Assembly: GCA_036703315.1 (NCBI GenBank)
Contig: DATNPH010000187.1
Location: forward strand, 1 to 26,736
Reading direction: 5' to 3'
DNA length: 26,736 nt
Source of the DNA: DATNPH01 sp036703315
GTDB taxonomy: Bacteria > Cyanobacteriota > Cyanobacteriia > Cyanobacteriales > Coleofasciculaceae
Position 1 is the first letter of the stretch, and each line of letters opens with the position of its first letter. The translations under genes were made by a program, and so were the position numbers. Below are positions 7,505 through 14,822 of this stretch, one piece after another. The notes below the pieces were generated by a model. It saw only the letters and a list, made by a program, of their open reading frames with translations. It was not told the DNA's origin and ran no database searches.

Positions 7505-9766
7505 ATGAGAAATAAATCACGTCTTAGTTTTGCCCGATACAATCCGTCCAAACGGAAACAACGGACAAGACAAATTGCAGTTGCTACGACTATTGGACTT
7601 TGTACGTTGCTGATTGGAGCACCCGTGTTAGAAGCGAAGTATGGTCGTGCACTGGGGCAAAGGACTATGGAATGTCTTCTCCAGAAACAGATCCGCCTAA
7701 CACCGCCAACTAAGACCAATAGAACAGTTTTTTCATTAGTATCACTACCTGCCTCAGAACGGGCGGCACAACTAGAAGCGATCACCCTTGACCCAAACTC
7801 TCCAGAACGTAGCCGTGCTCGTTATCTTCTAGCATCAGATTTAATTCAACACAAGCAAGGGCAAAAGGTGCTCTCACTGTTGGAAAAATTGGAGTGCGAC
7901 TATCCCGTTATGGGAGCACATATTGCTTTTAAACGTGCCCAAGCTTATGAACTGATTGGCGACAAAGCGAATGCTCAAGCACAGTGGCAGGCTTTGTTGA
8001 AACATTATCCTGACTCTGTTGTAGCCACTGAAGCTTTGCTGGCACTGGATAAGACCAACCCAAAAGATTGGAATCTAATGCTTGCCAAGTTCCCTAGCCA
8101 TCCTCGCACGCTGGAAATGGCGCGCTCTTGGTTACAGCAGGATCCCGATCAGCCTGAATTCATGTTGATACTGGCAAAGTATGCCTTTGATACACCAGGC
8201 ATTACCTCAGTGCTAGACAAGCTAGTCAACCTGCCTGCCAGGATAAAAGGAAAACGTGTAGAACGTTTAAAACCAGAAGAGTGGGAAGCGATCGCTCGCG
8301 GTTACTGGAAAGAAAAAAAATACGGTCAAGCCAGTGCCGCTTATGCTAAAGCTCCACGTACATCCCGCAATGCCTACCTTGTCGGTAGAGGACTCCAACT
8401 AGCCGAGAAGAAGGCAGCAGCGGCAAATGCCTATAAACAGATGATACGTGACTTCCCCAATGACAAAGAAACGGCTAGCGCCCTAATCCAACTTGCCAAG
8501 ATAGAACCCGCCATGGAGGTGGTACCTTATCTCAACCAAGTTATTAACCAATTCCCTGATCGAGCTGGAGAGGCGCTGTTAGCACAAGCTGAAATTCTCG
8601 ATACCTTCAATAGTTCCAACGCCGCTGACGAAGCTCGTCAATTGTTGCTAACCAAGTACGGCTATTCTGATGCAGCGGCAGACTATCGGTGGAGTATGGC
8701 GCAACAAAAGGCAAGGGCTGGGGATTTACAGGCTGCCTTGCAATGGGCGCAGCCAATCATTAATCAAAACCCTAAGAGCGAGCAGGCTCGGAAATCAGGC
8801 TTTTGGGTCGGTAAATGGGCGAAGCGACTGGGACGGCAGCAGGAGGCAAAAGCAGCTTTTGAAAATGTGTTGACCCACCACCCCCAGTCTTACTATGCTT
8901 GGCGCTCTGCCGCGTTGCTAGGCTTGAATGTAGGAGACTTTACTACTGTGCGTCAACAGGCACCGCTAGTAGAGCGACTCGACGAGCGACCAGTACTACC
9001 CACTGGCTCTGACACATTAAAAGAACTGTACCGATTGGGACAAGACCAAGATGCCTGGACTCTCTGGCAGGCAGAATTTCAGAACCGACTCAAGCCTACC
9101 GTAGCTCAACAGTTTACTGATGGCCTTTTGCGACTAGGAGTAGGGGATTATTTACAAGGAATTGCTCAAATTTCGACACTGGAAGATCGAGATACGCCCG
9201 AAGAGCAAGCTCAGTACCAGTTTCTTAGGCAACAACCCCTTTACTGGGAGGCTTTGTACCCGTTTCCCTATCAGGAACTTATCAAAACCTGGTCAAAACA
9301 ACATCAGCTTAATCCATTGTTAGTGACGGCTCTCATCCGGCAGGAGTCCCGATTTATGTCTAATATTCGCTCTAGCGCTGATGCTGTTGGTTTAATGCAG
9401 ATTGTACCCGAAACTGCTGCCTTGGTCGCTAAACAAATGAATATTAAGCAATATGCTCTAGATAATCCTAACGACAACGTTAAGCTAGGTACCTGGCTCC
9501 TAGAGTGGTCTCACCAACACTACAACAATAACTCCCTACTGGCAGTCGCTAGTTACAATGCCAGTTCCGGCAAGGTAACGACATGGCTGGAGGAGAAAGT
9601 ATTTAATGATCCCGATGAATTTGTCGAAGCCATTCCTTTTGAAGAAACTCAAGACTACGTTAAGCAGGTGTTTGGCAACTACTGGAACTATCTGCGGTTA
9701 TACAATCCTAGCGTTGGTCAGCAGATTGCCAAATACTCATCTGCACAGACAATCACATTACGCTAA
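7505..9766 (+). CDS. slt: Soluble lytic murein transglycosylase (Slt70-like) with helical repeat region
   Basis: This 753-residue protein starts with a basic stretch and a hydrophobic segment (about 24-44), a signal peptide or membrane anchor placing it in the periplasm. Residues 80 to about 560 are helix-rich TPR-like repeats, the superhelical U-domain seen in Slt70. The C-terminal SLT domain (about 590-740) contains ALIRQESRF with catalytic Glu614, then SSADAVGLMQIVPETA and VASYNAS, the standard goose-lysozyme-like motifs. It cleaves the MurNAc-GlcNAc bond of peptidoglycan to give 1,6-anhydro-MurNAc ends. AGGAGG at 7495-7500, four bases before the ATG, strongly supports this start. The gene runs convergently toward a RodZ-like gene, 53 bases away. 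Confidence 0.92.
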   Translation: MRNKSRLSFARYNPSKRKQRTRQIAVATTIGLCTLLIGAPVLEAKYGRALGQRTMECLLQKQIRLTPPTKTNRTVFSLVSLPASERAAQLEAITLDPNSPERSRARYLLASDLIQHKQGQKVLSLLEKLECDYPVMGAHIAFKRAQAYELIGDKANAQAQWQALLKHYPDSVVATEALLALDKTNPKDWNLMLAKFPSHPRTLEMARSWLQQDPDQPEFMLILAKYAFDTPGITSVLDKLVNLPARIKGKRVERLKPEEWEAIARGYWKEKKYGQASAAYAKAPRTSRNAYLVGRGLQLAEKKAAAANAYKQMIRDFPNDKETASALIQLAKIEPAMEVVPYLNQVINQFPDRAGEALLAQAEILDTFNSSNAADEARQLLLTKYGYSDAAADYRWSMAQQKARAGDLQAALQWAQPIINQNPKSEQARKSGFWVGKWAKRLGRQQEAKAAFENVLTHHPQSYYAWRSAALLGLNVGDFTTVRQQAPLVERLDERPVLPTGSDTLKELYRLGQDQDAWTLWQAEFQNRLKPTVAQQFTDGLLRLGVGDYLQGIAQISTLEDRDTPEEQAQYQFLRQQPLYWEALYPFPYQELIKTWSKQHQLNPLLVTALIRQESRFMSNIRSSADAVGLMQIVPETAALVAKQMNIKQYALDNPNDNVKLGTWLLEWSHQHYNNNSLLAVASYNASSGKVTTWLEEKVFNDPDEFVEAIPFEETQDYVKQVFGNYWNYLRLYNPSVGQQIAKYSSAQTITLR

Positions 9767-9819
9767 TCAATTGACACTCCCAAATAAGTTTCAGCTAACA
9801 CTTGAGCTATTAGGTTTAG

Positions 9820-10281
9820 TTAGTGTTTCTGTTGCTGGCTAATGGGTGAGTTTTTCAGTTGTAGCTCAGGTTGACTGGTCTTCGGTTTGTTGAGTAGATA
9901 CAGCAGTCCACTAGCAACAGTTACCACTAATAGGATTGGGATGTAGAGTACATATGGCTCTAGCGATCGGGATACACTTTGAGAAACCTCCTGATTAAAA
10001 GTATCAGCTTTTACGGACAATACAGTAATTGGAAACGTTTGAGCTAAGGCAGCACCATCTAGTTCTAGTACATCTGCATAGCGACGGATAAATCCTTGAA
10101 TAAAAATCGGCTCAGGCAACTGATCTAATTCAGCTTCTTCCAGAGCTTTCAATAGACGTAGTGAAATAAATGTTTTAGCAGCTATTTCCTCTGTAGATAG
10201 CGATTTTTCTTGTCTAAGTTGTCGTAGATGTGCTCCTATTTCCTTAAGCTGCTCTACTTGATCTGGACTTAAATGGTTCAC
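9820..10281 (-). CDS. RodZ-like helix-turn-helix membrane protein
   Basis: The protein has 153 residues. Positions 10-75 match the HTH_25 domain of RodZ: IGAHLRQLRQEKSLSTEEIA, then ISLRLLKALEEAELDQLPEP and IQGFIRRYADVLELD. One membrane helix follows at about 111-130, and the last 23 residues are polar. In RodZ the N-terminal HTH binds MreB in the cytoplasm rather than DNA and helps rod shape. Here the periplasmic part is very short, so this is either a compact cyanobacterial RodZ or a related HTH protein of unknown job. The start codon is GTG, with AGGGTG a few bases upstream. The 3' end is convergent with the lytic transglycosylase gene, and both products probably act on the cell wall. Confidence 0.8.
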   Translation of the reverse strand: MNHLSPDQVEQLKEIGAHLRQLRQEKSLSTEEIAAKTFISLRLLKALEEAELDQLPEPIFIQGFIRRYADVLELDGAALAQTFPITVLSVKADTFNQEVSQSVSRSLEPYVLYIPILLVVTVASGLLYLLNKPKTSQPELQLKNSPISQQQKH

Positions 10282-10515
10282 CTGATCACCCTGCCAAGGA
10301 ATATACTCAGATTTTTAATAAAAACCTAACAGCTTACTGATATGTAGTTAACCTGTTAATTAATAATTATTTAAGAAAAAACATTTAATTTAGCAATTTG
10401 ACTAGCCCGAGTAGAGGGTAGGGGACTCACCTGATATTTCCGGTACTCGGCTCCAATCCCCTACTCCCTATCTCGCCTACCTCCTAATCCTTATTCTCTA
10501 CAGAGATTTTCGCCT
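10282..10515. other. Intergenic region with G/C-rich repeat
   Basis: This 234-base gap separates two minus-strand genes. It contains AGTAGAGGGTAGGGGA (10410-10425), which recurs exactly at 14724-14739, and a pyrimidine-rich stretch with CCCCTACTCCCT. These resemble the G/T/A-rich tandem repeats common in cyanobacterial spacers. The A/T-rich part near 10310-10395 probably carries the promoter of the RodZ-like gene. Confidence 0.4.
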
Positions 10516-11961
10516 TTAAGCCTCGCCACCAACGACTACATCGCGGATCCGCAGACTGGGACCACCACAACCCACTGACAAGCCACTTTGCCCTGCTTTG
10601 CCACAGCCGCCAGATTCATCCCAGTAGAAGTCATCCCCTATTGCTTCAATATCTGCCAGTGTTTTGAAGACGTTACCAGAGAGAGTGACATCCCGCACAG
10701 GCTCAGCAATCTTGCCGTGGCGAATCATCCAGGCTTCACCAGCGCTAAAGGTGAACATTTCTCCATTCGTCATACCACCTAGCCAGTTACGAGCATAGAC
10801 ACCTTCTTTGATGCCCTTGAATAAATCTTCTACTGGTGTTGTTCCTCGCTCAATCCAAGTATTGGTCATCCGAACAATGGGAGGGTAGTAGTAGTTGAGA
10901 CACCGAGCATTACCAGTTGGTGTCTCTCTTAACTTCCCGGCTGTTTCACGAGAGTGGAGACGCCCTACTAAAATTCCATCTTTAATGAGCTGAGTCGTTG
11001 TAGCTGGTGTCCCTTCATCATCGTAGAAGTAGCTACCACGATGCCCTTGTGGTGAAGCACCATCAAAGATTTGCAGTTCCTCTGGACCAAATTGACGCCC
11101 TATGCTCATCACCTCTAGTAGGTCAGGGTTTTCATAAGCCATGTCTGCTTCTGAAAGGTGTCCAAAAGCTTCATGAACAAACAAACCCGTAAGGATAGGG
11201 TCAATCACCACACTATATGTGCCTCCTTTCACTGGGGCTAGGGAGAGGGCATTGGCAGCTCGTTTGGCAGCATTCCTTACTTGTTCATCTAGATTAGTAA
11301 GGTCTTCATAGGCTTTACGAGAGCCGGTGGTTTCCCTTCCAGTTTGGACAATCTCACCATTACGGGCAGTGGCAGCAAAGCGCATTTCCATATCCACCCA
11401 AGATTGCTCAATTAGAGTTCCTTCTGATGTGGCGATAATCACTCGTTGGTTACTATCGCCATAACGTACAGACGTTGTGGTAATTCGAGAGTCAATACTC
11501 TTGAGAATGGCGTTGTAGCGATCGCACAGTTCTTTTTTCTCTCGCAAAGAAATTTGGCGCGGGTCAGTTCCTGTGAGAGGTAGCTGGCAAACAGCCTGCA
11601 CGGCTTTGATCGGAGCAAGGATTGTTTCATCATCCCCAACAATTCGGGCTGCTGCGATCGCTTCCTCGACTCGCTCTTTTAGCGTCGAAAGTTGGTTGAA
11701 ACTAGCAAAGCCCCAGCCCCCCTTGTAACAAGCCCGTACCTGCCCACCAATCGAAAGACCTTCACTAAGAGTTTCTACCTTGTCACCCTGTAACGAAATA
11801 CTGGTTCCCTCTGAGTCTTCCAGACGAATCGCTAAATAATCGACGCGGTAGCGATAGCGTGCGATCAGCTCAGAGAGCAAATTTTTGGCATCAGCTAGTA
11901 CAGTTGGCATAGGAGGCAGCAAGATCAACGAACTGACCTTATTGTGCAATGATTCAGCCAT
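10516..11961 (-). CDS. tldD: TldD/PmbA family metalloprotease, TldD type
   Basis: The 481-residue protein carries the TldD zinc motif HEAFGH (residues 263-268, the family HExxxH), in the context FVHEAFGHLSEAD. Other conserved segments include VVIDPILTGLFVHEAFGH, DDEGTPATTTQLIKDGILVG, NYYYPPIVRMTN and a glycine-rich C-terminus with SVGCGGPSLR. TldD normally pairs with catalytically silent PmbA/TldE to degrade unfolded peptides and trim modified peptide precursors. No PmbA partner lies in this window. The ATG at 11961 lacks a good ribosome binding site, and Met18 is an alternative. The gene is divergent from the ribbon-helix-helix gene, leaving only 78 bases for both promoters. Confidence 0.92.
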   Translation of the reverse strand: MAESLHNKVSSLILLPPMPTVLADAKNLLSELIARYRYRVDYLAIRLEDSEGTSISLQGDKVETLSEGLSIGGQVRACYKGGWGFASFNQLSTLKERVEEAIAAARIVGDDETILAPIKAVQAVCQLPLTGTDPRQISLREKKELCDRYNAILKSIDSRITTTSVRYGDSNQRVIIATSEGTLIEQSWVDMEMRFAATARNGEIVQTGRETTGSRKAYEDLTNLDEQVRNAAKRAANALSLAPVKGGTYSVVIDPILTGLFVHEAFGHLSEADMAYENPDLLEVMSIGRQFGPEELQIFDGASPQGHRGSYFYDDEGTPATTTQLIKDGILVGRLHSRETAGKLRETPTGNARCLNYYYPPIVRMTNTWIERGTTPVEDLFKGIKEGVYARNWLGGMTNGEMFTFSAGEAWMIRHGKIAEPVRDVTLSGNVFKTLADIEAIGDDFYWDESGGCGKAGQSGLSVGCGGPSLRIRDVVVGGEA

Positions 11962-12039
11962 TGAGTGCTACAGCCAAAATTTTTCCTCAACTCTCCTGCC
12001 TGTTGGTGTGCGGAGTAAAATAAACACTTAAAGTTATGC

Positions 12040-12324
12040 ATGAATAAGGTCAAGCCAATGAATAATCGCCGGGGGAAAAAGCAAAATCAGGCAGACAAGA
12101 TGGCTTGGGGAGAAATTAAAGAGCGATTTTCGATAATGCTTACCCCGACAGCTGCTGAAACGATTGATACGAGAGCAAAGGCGTTAGGACTGTCCCGGTC
12201 TGAGCTACTGGAGCAGATGGCAAGAGGTATGGTAGGAGTGAGTGATACTGACCTAACCAAGGAGGATAAAGACTGCCTGGGAAAGCGCTCAGAGAACTTA
12301 TTAGCCTTTATCAGGACGAGTTAG
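12040..12324 (+). CDS. Ribbon-helix-helix (CopG/Arc-like) protein, probably frameshifted
   Basis: The 94-residue frame has a basic N-terminus and then RFSIMLTPTAAETIDTRAKA and LGLSRSELLEQMARGM, a typical ribbon-helix-helix fold: one beta strand that contacts DNA as a dimer and two helices. Such proteins are DNA-binding repressors or antitoxins. Met7 at 12058 is an alternative start with AAGG eight bases upstream. The last ~15 residues (KRSENLLAFIRTS) look unnatural, whereas a different frame from 12270 continues with a good helical sequence, so the gene is likely disrupted near 12270-12320. No toxin gene is adjacent. Its target is unknown. Confidence 0.7.
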   Translation: MNKVKPMNNRRGKKQNQADKMAWGEIKERFSIMLTPTAAETIDTRAKALGLSRSELLEQMARGMVGVSDTDLTKEDKDCLGKRSENLLAFIRTS

Positions 12325-12419
12325 CCAAACCAGAAGTGAGAAGTGATCGAACAGCACAACAATTAGAACAACCCATTAAGGAGTGGGAAGCACTACTGAA
12401 GAAGTTGAGGCAGGATTAG
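12270..12419 (+). pseudogene. Out-of-frame C-terminal part of the ribbon-helix-helix gene
   Basis: Frame 3 is open from 12270 (after a TAA at 12267) to the TAG at 12417-12419 and encodes 49 residues, including KALRELISLYQDELAKPEV and QQLEQPIKEWEALLKKLRQD. It has no start codon, overlaps the end of the 94-residue frame, and has the amphipathic pattern of a real protein. Joining the frames by a one-base change would give about 125 residues. The cause could be a true mutation or a sequencing error. Confidence 0.5.
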
Positions 12420-12458
12420 GGAGTAGGGAAATTAAACTTTGATGTTTTCGGTGTGTAA

Positions 12459-12475
12459 ATGACCAATGACCAATG
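12459..12475 (+). repeat. Heptanucleotide repeat ATGACCA spanning the NurA start
   Basis: The bases are ATGACCA-ATGACCA-ATG, giving three ATG codons seven bases apart, in three different frames. Only the third (12473) opens the long nuclease frame; the others close after about 8 and 16 codons. The unit matches the TGACCAA-type short tandem repeats widespread in cyanobacteria. There is no Shine-Dalgarno sequence in front. Confidence 0.6.
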
Positions 12476-13666
12476 CTCGATTTAACGAAACTTGCAAGCC
12501 AAATTCCTGGTATTAGTCAACACCTGACAGCAGAAGCTACTGCCAGTCGCCAACGTTTGGAACTTGCTCAAGTCTTGCTGTTGCAGAGTTATACACAACA
12601 GAGTGAACTTGTCAAGCGACAACAGCAATGGCGCGATCGCATGACCTTCACAGCAGCAACACCTGTCGAACCGCTCAATACTCGTGTTAACTTGAGTTCC
12701 TCCCCAGAAAGCCATAGTGTCTTTGCGACAGATGGCTCTCAGATTGCTCCATCCCATCACGAAATCGCCTACTGTTATCTAATCAATGTTGGTCGAGTGA
12801 TGTTGCACTATGGGCAGAGTTTGTATCCCCTGTTGGATAGCTTGCCGGAAGTGTTTTACCGACCAGAAGACTTGTATGTTTCTCGTCAGTGGGGCATTCG
12901 TACTGAGGAGTGGATGGGATATCGGCGCACAGTTTCAGAGGTGTCGATGTTAGCAGAAATGGCTTGTCGCTGGGTAAAACCTCCTGGTTCTCACTTTGAT
13001 ACGCCCAATCTAGCAATGCTGGATGGTTCACTGATTTACTGGTTTCTAGAGTCTATGCCAGGGGAAGCACGCGATCGCATCCTGCCCCCGATTCTAGAAG
13101 CCTGGAATCAGCTACGCTCAGTTAATGTTCCGCTTTTAGGCTATCTGAGTGCGGCTCGTAGTGCTGAAGCCCTTAACTTCCTGCGACTGCAAGCTTGTCC
13201 TCACGAGACGCCAGACTGCATGACGCATTGCGCTAACCTCATCGACAAGTTGCCCTGCCAAGTGATTGACCCCTTACGAGATGCAGCATTCTGGGCAGGC
13301 TTACTTGAACCAGGACAGCGCAGTCCCCTATTTCGCAGTTCCGCAAAGATTCTGGACTTGTACGATGAGCACCGAATTTACTTCTGCTATGTTCACGTTG
13401 GGACAGAAATTGCCCGTATAGAAATACCGGAATGGGTGGTGCAGAATTCCTCGTTACTGGAGCAAGCCCTTAGCTTGACATTGGCACAAGTTCACAAAGG
13501 TTTTGGGTATCCGGTTGCACTTGCCGAGGCGCATAATCAAGCGGTTGTGCGAGGAGGCGATCGCACCCGCTTTTTTGCCCTCTTGGAACAGCAAATGATT
13601 CGTGCAGGCTTAAGAAATGTTGGAACATCTTATAAGGAAGCCCGAAAGCGTGGCAGTATCAGTTAA
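12473..13666 (+). CDS. nurA: NurA-domain nuclease
   Basis: This 397-residue protein has the NurA signature FATDGSQIAPSHHE, with metal-ligand candidate Asp87, a second acidic site in MLDGSLIYWF (Asp184), and the C-terminal pattern YPVALAEAHNQAVV followed by RTRFFALLEQ. NurA proteins are RNase H-like 5'-3' exonucleases and endonucleases. In archaea they work with the HerA ATPase in end resection of double-strand breaks. Cyanobacterial members are annotated by domain only. No HerA-type ATPase is in the window. The ATG overlaps a heptanucleotide repeat and lacks a ribosome binding site. A 12-bp hairpin follows the stop codon. Activity is inferred from family. Confidence 0.83.
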   Translation: MLDLTKLASQIPGISQHLTAEATASRQRLELAQVLLLQSYTQQSELVKRQQQWRDRMTFTAATPVEPLNTRVNLSSSPESHSVFATDGSQIAPSHHEIAYCYLINVGRVMLHYGQSLYPLLDSLPEVFYRPEDLYVSRQWGIRTEEWMGYRRTVSEVSMLAEMACRWVKPPGSHFDTPNLAMLDGSLIYWFLESMPGEARDRILPPILEAWNQLRSVNVPLLGYLSAARSAEALNFLRLQACPHETPDCMTHCANLIDKLPCQVIDPLRDAAFWAGLLEPGQRSPLFRSSAKILDLYDEHRIYFCYVHVGTEIARIEIPEWVVQNSSLLEQALSLTLAQVHKGFGYPVALAEAHNQAVVRGGDRTRFFALLEQQMIRAGLRNVGTSYKEARKRGSIS

Positions 13667-13676
13667 AGGCTGAAAG

Positions 13677-13703
13677 ATGAAGGATGAAAAATTCATCCTT
13701 CAT
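13677..13703. repeat. Perfect 12-bp hairpin built from GATGAA-type repeat
   Basis: ATGAAGGATGAA (13677-13688) and TTCATCCTTCAT (13692-13703) pair perfectly around AAA, eleven bases after the NurA stop. Only a short T-rich stretch follows, so it could be a weak terminator. GATGAAG-type heptamers are frequent in cyanobacterial spacers. Confidence 0.6.
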
Positions 13704-13754
13704 ACTTTAATTAAACTTGTTAAGTTCATCTAGGGTTTAGGGGAACCATTTAGT

Positions 13755-14369
13755 ATGGCAAACATAGTCCGAATACTCTTTACGCAAAACACCACTATCA
13801 AACAATCGCCAATTGACTCTACCCAACTGCCTATCGATAAGCGTCAGATAATACCAGTAGGCACTAGCTTAGTTCTTCAGTCCTATGCAGACCCTTCTTT
13901 TGAAACCAAAAACCATTACAGATTTAGTCTAAAGAGTCTTCAACTAAAAGGGTTTAGTACGAACTGGTATGCTTTTGCCTTTCATACCCACGTAATAAAT
14001 CAGCCATTCTACCCAGTGCCAACGGTTAGTAATATTCTCTCTAACCAATCCCAAAAAGACGCTGTAAAAATAATTGTAAATAAACCACCATCTCCACAAA
14101 TCGGTTTTCTAAAACTTGTTTTTAACACCAATACAATTATCAAGCGAGCCCCGATTGACTCTAGTCTTCTTGATGATAGGTCGAAACAATCAGTACCAGC
14201 AGGGACTGAACTTATACTTTTAACTAGCAATCCAGATGCCTCTAACGCTGTTTCGTTTCCGATTAAGGACGAACATGTAAAATTCACTCTAAAAGATTTA
14301 GAATTAAAAGGCTTTAGTCAGGATTGGTATGCATACATAGAACATGTTGGAATTCAACTGGTTGGCTAG
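13755..14369 (+). CDS. Unknown protein made of two copies of one ~80-residue domain
   Basis: The 204 residues contain an internal duplication: residues 4-82 and 118-196 align along their length. Shared features are an F-x3-T-x-IK start (TTIKQSPIDS against TIIKRAPIDS), a central IPVGTSLVL against VPAGTELIL, and an end F-x-LKxLxLKGFSxxWYA followed by a conserved His-Val. The alternating hydrophobic pattern suggests small beta-barrels. A similar motif occurs, from memory, beside peptidoglycan hydrolase or peptidase domains in cyanobacterial proteins, where it may bind cell wall or polysaccharide. Here the two modules stand alone, without a signal peptide or catalytic domain. AGGGG lies about eleven bases before the ATG. 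The gene is convergent with xseB. I do not recognise a named function. Confidence 0.75.
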   Translation: MANIVRILFTQNTTIKQSPIDSTQLPIDKRQIIPVGTSLVLQSYADPSFETKNHYRFSLKSLQLKGFSTNWYAFAFHTHVINQPFYPVPTVSNILSNQSQKDAVKIIVNKPPSPQIGFLKLVFNTNTIIKRAPIDSSLLDDRSKQSVPAGTELILLTSNPDASNAVSFPIKDEHVKFTLKDLELKGFSQDWYAYIEHVGIQLVG

Positions 14370-14453
14370 CTCGCATCAAGTCTGGTTTATTACTTATCTT
14401 GTCGTCGGCAGCTAATTGCTAGCTTGGCTTTTTCCATGAGCCATTAGCAAAAA

Positions 14454-14723
14454 CTAAAAATCCGACTCCGCTTCTAGTGTCTCAATCAACAACTCCATCT
14501 GTTGCTGCCGCTGGGTAAGAAAAGCCTCGCATTGACGTAGATGCTTCACAGCAGCAGCAAACTGGTCGAAAACTTCTGCTAATTCCAGTTCACCAGCTTC
14601 TATTTGTTCAATGATGGTTTCAACTTGAACGACAGTTGCCTCATAGTTCCAGGATTCTGGGAGGGAAATGTTAGCTTGATTTGAACCAGAGGCATTGATG
14701 GGGTCAATCATAAGCGGCTTCAT
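14454..14723 (-). CDS. xseB: Exodeoxyribonuclease VII small subunit
   Basis: The 89-residue product contains the XseB core: WNYEATVVQVETIIEQIEAG, ELELAEVFDQFAAAVKHLRQ, then a coiled-coil C-terminus (CEAFLTQRQQQMELLIETLE). Several XseB chains bind one XseA to form the enzyme that degrades single-stranded DNA into acid-soluble oligonucleotides. A 24-residue leader precedes the core, and Met5 is an alternative start. No ribosome binding site is clear. XseA is not in this window, although the two are often adjacent in other bacteria. The gene follows the DUF928 gene on the same strand after a 99-base spacer that contains a strong inverted repeat. Confidence 0.9.
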   Translation of the reverse strand: MKPLMIDPINASGSNQANISLPESWNYEATVVQVETIIEQIEAGELELAEVFDQFAAAVKHLRQCEAFLTQRQQQMELLIETLEAESDF

Positions 14724-14739
14724 AGTAGAGGGTAGGGGA

Positions 14740-14779
14740 TAAGGGTAAGAATAAGCTTTCCCCTACTTTCTTACCCTTA
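14740..14779. repeat. 12-bp inverted repeat between the DUF928 gene and xseB
   Basis: TAAGGGTAAGAA (14740-14751) and TTCTTACCCTTA (14768-14779) pair perfectly across a 16-base loop. It lies between the DUF928 stop codon and the xseB start, so on the minus strand it would fold in the xseB leader. It could limit readthrough from the upstream gene. The same spacer has AGTAGAGGGTAGGGGA at 14724-14739, a copy of the sequence at 10410-10425. Confidence 0.5.
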
Positions 14780-14822
14780 CCTAAGGTAAGTAACATGTTT
14801 GCGACCTAGTTATGAATAGGCA

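Noticed and set aside
9797..9827. Shared terminator between the transglycosylase and RodZ-like genes
   Set aside because: AACACT/AGTGTT gives only a 6-bp A/T-rich stem with no U-run, and it runs into the RodZ-like stop codon.
9606..9842. 78-codon plus-strand frame overlapping the end of the transglycosylase gene
   Set aside because: It lies almost entirely within the strongly supported SLT coding sequence in another frame, and no domain is recognisable.
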